A stretch of 64,000 nt of DNA, from the NCBI GenBank assembly GCA_019671135.1, contig JAHRHY010000023.1, positions 1-64,000 on the forward strand. Direction: 5' to 3'. The DNA is from Linnemannia hyalina (lineage: Eukaryota > Mortierellomycota > Mortierellomycetes > Mortierellales > Mortierellaceae). The first letter of the stretch is position 1. Every line of letters begins with the position of its first letter. Shown piece after piece: positions 59,026 through 64,000 of the stretch. The notes below the pieces were generated by a model. That model had not been told where the DNA came from. It did not search any database and was given only the letters and a program-made list of their open reading frames with translations. A program made the position numbers and the translations under genes.

Positions 59026-61471
59026 TTAGGCGCTCTTTCCTTGCCCATCGAGTCGGTCCTGTAGTTTACGCAACATCTGCTGTTGCTCTATCCTCATACG
59101 CTCGATATCCTGGTTCTGTGCCTGGATATATGCAATCTGCTGCCTCAAATCCAGCCCATCCATACCATCACCACCATCTCCTCCACCAGCGCCGCTGCTA
59201 ACGACCGCGACATTCGTTCCGTCGCCCTGAGGTTCATTAGGCCGCTGAGGGTAAGCCCATAACTCCCGGGCGACTGAAGTCGGGCTCATAGGTTGGTATT
59301 GAGGGTCTTGAGGTTTCTTTGTTGCTACCGGCATGTACTCTTGAGGGTTCCGAGGTCCGAATAACGGGGGATTGCGATGGTTGTTATCCTTGTCGATATC
59401 GTTACCATAGGCAAACGGTTCTTTGCCGTTAATACCGTCATTGTCAGCATAAACATTCTCCCCCTGTGGGCTGCGGAGGAGGAAGGAATTCCTTTGGCCG
59501 GAGTGGTTGGCAGAGGATGCGAAAGGTTCGGCCTGGACGATGGATTTCATGCCAATGTAGTCGTGTTGGTTGCTTACAGGACGTGGTTGCAGTGGGCGTG
59601 GAGATAAAGCGGACAAAGATTGGTTGGGTGGATAAGGTGGAGACTCGATGTCGTGTCGGGTGGCAGAAGGAGGAGCATGATGAGCAGAGCCGTCCAATGG
59701 CGTCTCGGAGGAATCCGATTTATATTCAATCTTGGAGATGACCTGCTTGCGTCTCCGGTAAAAGAGGAACGCTAAAAGTCCCAAAACGACCATACCGCCC
59801 GCTACTCCTCCGCCTATCGCTGCTGTGTTGGGGCCTGAAGGGGTGGTGGTGTTCGATGTTGAGTTTGTAGGTCCTGGGGTTGAACCAGACGTTGTCGATG
59901 ATCTTGGTGTTGGTGGCCCGTCAGTTGGTAAGATTGGCGAGAACTGGGTGACCCACTTGTCTTCCCTGATGTTGTAGATCAATGGTGCATTATTCAGCAG
60001 TACAGTATAGTTATTGTTGCCTATTTTTTGCACATATACGGAACACAAAAAAAAAAAAGCTCGTCAACAAAGACACACGAACAAAAAACGGAAGAGAGAA
60101 GCGAGAAAAGAGACAGAGTGGGTGAGAGTTTTCGCGTAGATTAGCGAAACTAAGGGTGAAATGGTCAAGCTTACCTCCCCAGACGATGAAGTAGTCGCCC
60201 CTGACAGTGCAGGCCATGTTGCAGCGTGCATCATTTTCGGACGCAGATGTTCCTTGAGTCCAGGTCATCGTCTGGACGTCCAGGATGAAGATGTCAGATT
60301 TTGAGTTCACTCCGATGTCACATCCTCCAAAGACCACCATTCTGGCTCCGTTGTATGCTGTGGATGTATGTATTCGTTTCGTAAAGAAAAGAAATCGTGC
60401 AAGGAGTTTAAATCAAGGAGTGAGATTTGCTAAGAAAAAATAGATTTCTTTCATTGGTGTACCGTCTCCTTTTTTTTTTCCTATTGCTCTTGGGCTGTGC
60501 TTCTCATTCCAACATACCTGGTATCATACAGTGGCTGCTCACATCCCCTGGCGAAGGGCCTGAAGTTGTCTGTGAAGAAAAAGATGAAAGAAAACGAGAT
60601 CCCCCCGCGGAGTGAATGTACAATCAGAATCGACTTTTTCGTGTATCTGCTGAAAATCATGTAATTGCAGCACCAGAACAAAACAAAAGAAAAGGCTTTT
60701 TACCACACTACTCCATTGACTATTATTGAACTGGCGAAGTACAGGGTTAGGCCGAGTGGTATTAGAATGTCCACCATAGAGCAGCATCGCAGAACGTAGA
60801 GTCGACCAGACAAAGGTGTAATGGGTAAGACCAGCAATCTCGGCAGGCATAGTTGAGGTTGTGTAGGACAATGTTGCCGTGATCGGAGGAGCTGTCTCAA
60901 ACGTTTCCGTTCCCTCAGTAAGTGCACTAGGGACAATGACCATACCGGTAACTTGATTCACTGCACTCCGGAGTCCGTTCGCCTTGTAGCCATTCGAGAC
61001 AGGATAACTTGGGGTCCATGAGGCGGTTTGGATGTCGAAGGTTGAAAAAGCGCCTCCGCTAGGCGAGTCCCACAGGAAGAGTTGTGCTTGATCGTTGGTG
61101 ACCGACAAGGAATGCCAGGTAATATTGGGCGAGTCGGAAGGGCTGACGTTGCGCCACGCTGGTCTGGTGTTGGTCCAGGGGACAGTCAGATCCAAGTCGA
61201 ACATTTGGTTGGTGAGAACGCTTGCGGACCCTGTACCCTGAGCACGATAGGTGAATCCTCCATGGACATAGAACGTGCTCTCGTTAACGGTCGCATACCC
61301 CATGCTGGACGTTAGGAGAGGTATTTGGGCCGAGATAATGGAGGGAAGAAGACCTGCGAGGATTGCAGTGGAGGTGAGGCGAAGGGTGTTGGAGCGTTGG
61401 GTTGGTGCATTGATTGGAAGGACAGGTATTTTACTGGTGTTGATGGTTGTGAAGGGAGAGTACAACCGCAT
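59026..61471 (-). CDS. Secreted/membrane kelch-type beta-propeller protein
   Basis: Four exons, 61471-60704, 60569-60518, 60357-60175 and 60020-59026, give 665 residues. The N-terminal ~50 residues contain a hydrophobic signal segment (ILAGLLPSIISAQ). The lumenal or outer part carries kelch-like repeats (FYVHGGFTY, AMLLYGGHSN, RMVVFGGCDIG, YFIVWGG), i.e. a galactose-oxidase-like propeller. A serine/threonine/proline stalk follows, then a single membrane helix (AIGGGVAGGMVVLGLLAFLFY) with a basic stop-transfer RRRK, and a ~280-residue disordered tail rich in P, S and N that ends in a glutamine-rich coiled coil (AQNQDIERMRIEQQQ). No catalytic residues can be claimed. This architecture is frequent in Mortierella-type genomes from memory; the function is unknown. 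Confidence 0.87.
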
Positions 61472-62039
61472 CTTGGGGTCAGACGTGTGGAAGGAATAGG
61501 TCGAAGGTGGGGAAAGTGAGGAGTGCGAGAGAGTGAGGAGCGAAGAGTTGTGAAGGGAAGATAGAAAAGTGGGAATGAGGATGAGGACGAAAGGGGAGGA
61601 AGGTGAAGGATGAAAAGTAGAAAAGATCAGAAAAAGAAAGGTGGAGCTTTGATCGAACTCTATTGAGAAGAAAAACAAGGTCCAGGGCGCAGAGGGTGAA
61701 AAAAAAAGATGGCAAGAGACAATACAAAAACAAACAACAAAACAGGTGGAGCCAAAATTTGCCGGTGGACAACGATTGCATAAACGAAGAGAACAGGGCG
61801 AGGAGGTGGTCTGGACTGGACTCCGCTTTTGGAGTTAAACAAACAAAGCCATTTCTGTCCCGCTCTCATCCCATAAGGTGCACATGGTAAGCATTCAACA
61901 GCAAAAGAAGAACATGCCATCCTTATTTGTGTGTAGGCACACAGCCACATTGACGTTATTTACACTATAGCTAGGATGAATCGATTGCTAATGAACTTGA
62001 TACACAACTGGATAAGACTTGCAATGAGCATCACACATC
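61472..62039. other. Spacer upstream of the kelch gene
   Basis: 568 bp, with GA-rich sequence on the plus strand next to the kelch start (its pyrimidine-rich promoter on the minus strand). Nothing else is recognised. Confidence 0.5.
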
Positions 62040-62706
62040 ACACTCCCCTACCAGACAATGACCCTGTGTGACGCCCAATAGAGCCCAAAGATGGCTCCTG
62101 AGATAGGTGATTCCAAGGTCGCTCCGATCCTCATGAAAGCATACATCATACCGGTCACAGACCCAAATCGCTTGATCCCCGCAGTTGCAGCCATGGAAGT
62201 CGCCGCCGGAGATGCGTGGGCGCCGCCGCATAACCCGTGGGCGACCGATAAGATAATCATTGTGATCGATGTTATTGGGAACATTCATAGAGAGAATACA
62301 AATAGAGATACTATGATTGTGGAGATGAACCCCTGCTGTTCAACAAGTGGCTGACAATGGGCGAGATCCAAATTCCTCCAATACCTCCACCTCCTATGGA
62401 TATTCTAGTAACTAGACCACGGTTCTTAGCAAACCACAGAGCCTGCAAGGTCATGGACGCAAAGTAGGTCAGATTCATGCCTGCGCCGTAGAAAACTCTT
62501 TGCGTCAGGTAGAGTTGCCAGGCTGAGTTGAGAAGGTGGTTAGGACAAGCGCAAGGGTAATGATGGAGACGCCGATGAGCGTTTGCTGTGCGATGTCCCA
62601 AGTGGTTGCAGATCGATCTTGTGAATGGCCCGATGGCGTCCAAAAGTGGCATTGCTAGAGTGCCGATCCGTGAGCCTGCCACCGTGTCCTTGAAATACCT
62701 CTGCAA
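62040..62706 (-). pseudogene. Decayed MFS transporter fragment (copy D)
   Basis: Remnant of the same transporter family. 62706-62311 reads IGPFTRSICNHLGHR, then a shifted stretch, then AWQLYLTQRVFYGAGMNLTYFASMTLQALWF, KNRGLVTRISIGGGGIGGIWISPIVSHLLNS. The next recognisable part (62284-62048: AHGLCGGAHASPAATSMAATAG, GSVTGMMYAFMRIGATLESPISGAIF) corresponds to helices 10-11, so about 150 residues including the central loop are deleted. No N-terminal exon is found. Frameshifts and the deletion rule out a normal product. Confidence 0.85.
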
Positions 62707-63110
62707 AGTAATTGTGGTTTTTTTTTGCGTCTATCCAAAAAAAAGAAGGGTCAGTTCGCTTCGCAATGCATCAAGGAAAAAAAAGGTCCTCTCTATACAC
62801 ATCCAACGCTCGAGCCGCCATGGAAGAAGGCATCTTCGCTCACCAACCAACGCCCATAAACATGACCAACCCACCCGACCCAACGAGTTCGGAACAAGGA
62901 AGAGAGAAGAAATGGATAACGAGAAAAGTACACGAGTAGACGAGCACCAAAAAGGGCATGAGGAGCGAGATACTAGATAACGTGTCTTTTAATAAAGAAA
63001 AGTACAATGAACGAGGAAAACAGACTATGGTTTGGTATTTGTAATGTGGTGATTGCTTCTAGGATAATGTACAACAAACAAAACGGAGAGGACAACACTG
63101 GCAACGCTTC
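62707..63110. other. Spacer between MFS copies D and E
   Basis: 404 bp. It should contain the lost 5' part of copy D and the 3' flank of copy E. I see no convincing match to the first MFS exon. Confidence 0.45.
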
Positions 63111-64000
63111 CTAGAATTTGGCAAATAGATCTCGACTGGTGGCAAACCTCATCCAAAACTGAACCAAACTCGCAATGAGCATCACACTCCCCGACCAGAT
63201 AATCACCCCTGTATAATCCGTATGGTGCCCCACTGTGTCCAAAATCGCCCCTGAGACTGGCGATCCAACCGTCGATCCAATTGTCATCACCGCATACATG
63301 ATACCCGTCACCGATCCCAATCGGTCCAGTCCCCCTGCGATCGCCGAGGATGCAGAGATGGCGGACGAGACGTGCGCGCCGCCACAGAATCCGTATGCGA
63401 TGGAGAAGATGATCATTGTTGTGGATGTATTTGCGAACATCCAGAGGAAGAAGAGTGTTAAAGTTGTGGCGGAGGTTGAGATGCAGAGGGCGTTGATGGG
63501 TCCGATGCGGTCGAGAATGAAGCCCATGACTATTCTGCCGATGGCTGCGGACCCGTTCATAAGACCGACCATGAGTGCGGCCGTCGACTGATTAACACCG
63601 TGTTGGATCGCGTAAGCTATAGGAATAGTGAAAATTAGAGTCGTGAGTTCCTTCACTAAGCTCCGAGGCTGCAACAAACATGCGAGAAGCAAACTTACAA
63701 GTGATAAAGAAGAACGGAGAAAAGTATCCACTGATGACAAAAGCACACGAGATAACCAAAAGACAGAATCGAAGGTCCTTTAGGATAGAAAAATCCACGA
63801 AACCCCATTTGCTCTCTGCTTCCACATATTCACCCTCACAGCATCCGAACCGTTTGATTCTCTGAGCTTTCTCATGTCCCGTCTCCCGACGTCCTCTATA
63901 CAACAGCCCCGCAGGGATCAAGAGAACCAAGTGAGTTGCGGCAATCACTAGCATGGTAAACCTAAACCCCTTGATGTCCAACAGCTTGCTGACTATCGGT
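63111..64000 (-). CDS. MFS transporter (copy E), 5' part outside the window
   Basis: Partial gene: exons 64000-63699 and 63616-63111, phase 1 across the intron, covering the end of helix 5 to the C-terminus. It is very similar to copy A: SYAIQHGVNQSTAALMVGL and NGSAAIGRIVMGFILDRIG, GLDRLGSVTGIMYAVMTIG, HHTDYTGVIIWSGSVMLI, ending FATSRDLFAKF. The middle loop RAKRIKQFGCRKGE of copy A is here KAQRIKRFGCCEGE. The intron position and phase are the same as intron 2 of copy A. No break is seen in the part present. Confidence 0.92.

Overview
This is fungal nuclear DNA. Almost every gene has several short introns with GT..AG ends. Intergenic spacers carry homopolymer runs, and the gene set is eukaryotic: Serinc, Ase1, GAPDH, Rheb, SmG, DET1, Rpf2, dUTPase, stomatin and others. 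The intron style, the mix of genes (including a DET1 homologue) and the expanded MFS and kelch genes fit an early-diverging fungus, most likely Mortierellomycota. That placement is inference, not something the sequence proves. I rebuilt exon chains by hand from splice sites and reading phase; where the phases close exactly this is stated as support.

Region 1 (1-4.5 kb): a Serinc/TMS1 membrane-protein gene on the minus strand, then a non-coding spacer. Region 2 (about 4.5-14.4 kb) is the most interesting part: a Crypton-like DNA transposon with two divergent genes. On the plus strand is a 947-residue tyrosine recombinase with R-H-R-W-Y catalytic residues and a GCR1_C-type DNA-binding tail. On the minus strand, over eight exons, is a very large Fanzor (eukaryotic TnpB-like, RNA-guided nuclease family) of about 1,635 residues. 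Its RuvC-I, alternative RuvC-II and RuvC-III acidic residues and zinc ribbon are all present. The Fanzor frame is broken once, at a run of eight C, just upstream of RuvC-I. Between the two genes is a 0.63-kb divergent promoter containing a 62-bp tandem repeat. The sequence 3' of the Fanzor stop is where a guide (omega) RNA would be expected.

Region 3 (15-44.7 kb) is a dense housekeeping block: ASE1/PRC1, a DUF4097-like beta-helix protein, GAPDH, Rheb, an RS-rich protein, a HAD hydrolase, SmG, DET1, EMI1 (DUF3128), a REEP/Yop1-like protein with polyglutamine, RPF2 and dUTPase. Several are paired divergently or convergently with short spacers.

Region 4 (44.7-64 kb) is more dynamic. It holds five copies of one MFS monocarboxylate-transporter-like family (two complete, two decayed, one cut by the window edge), a stomatin-like gene, a LINE-derived RNase H sequence with an in-frame stop and a 3' A tract, and a secreted/membrane kelch-type protein. 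The MFS copies share exon structure, so local duplication followed by decay is the simplest reading.
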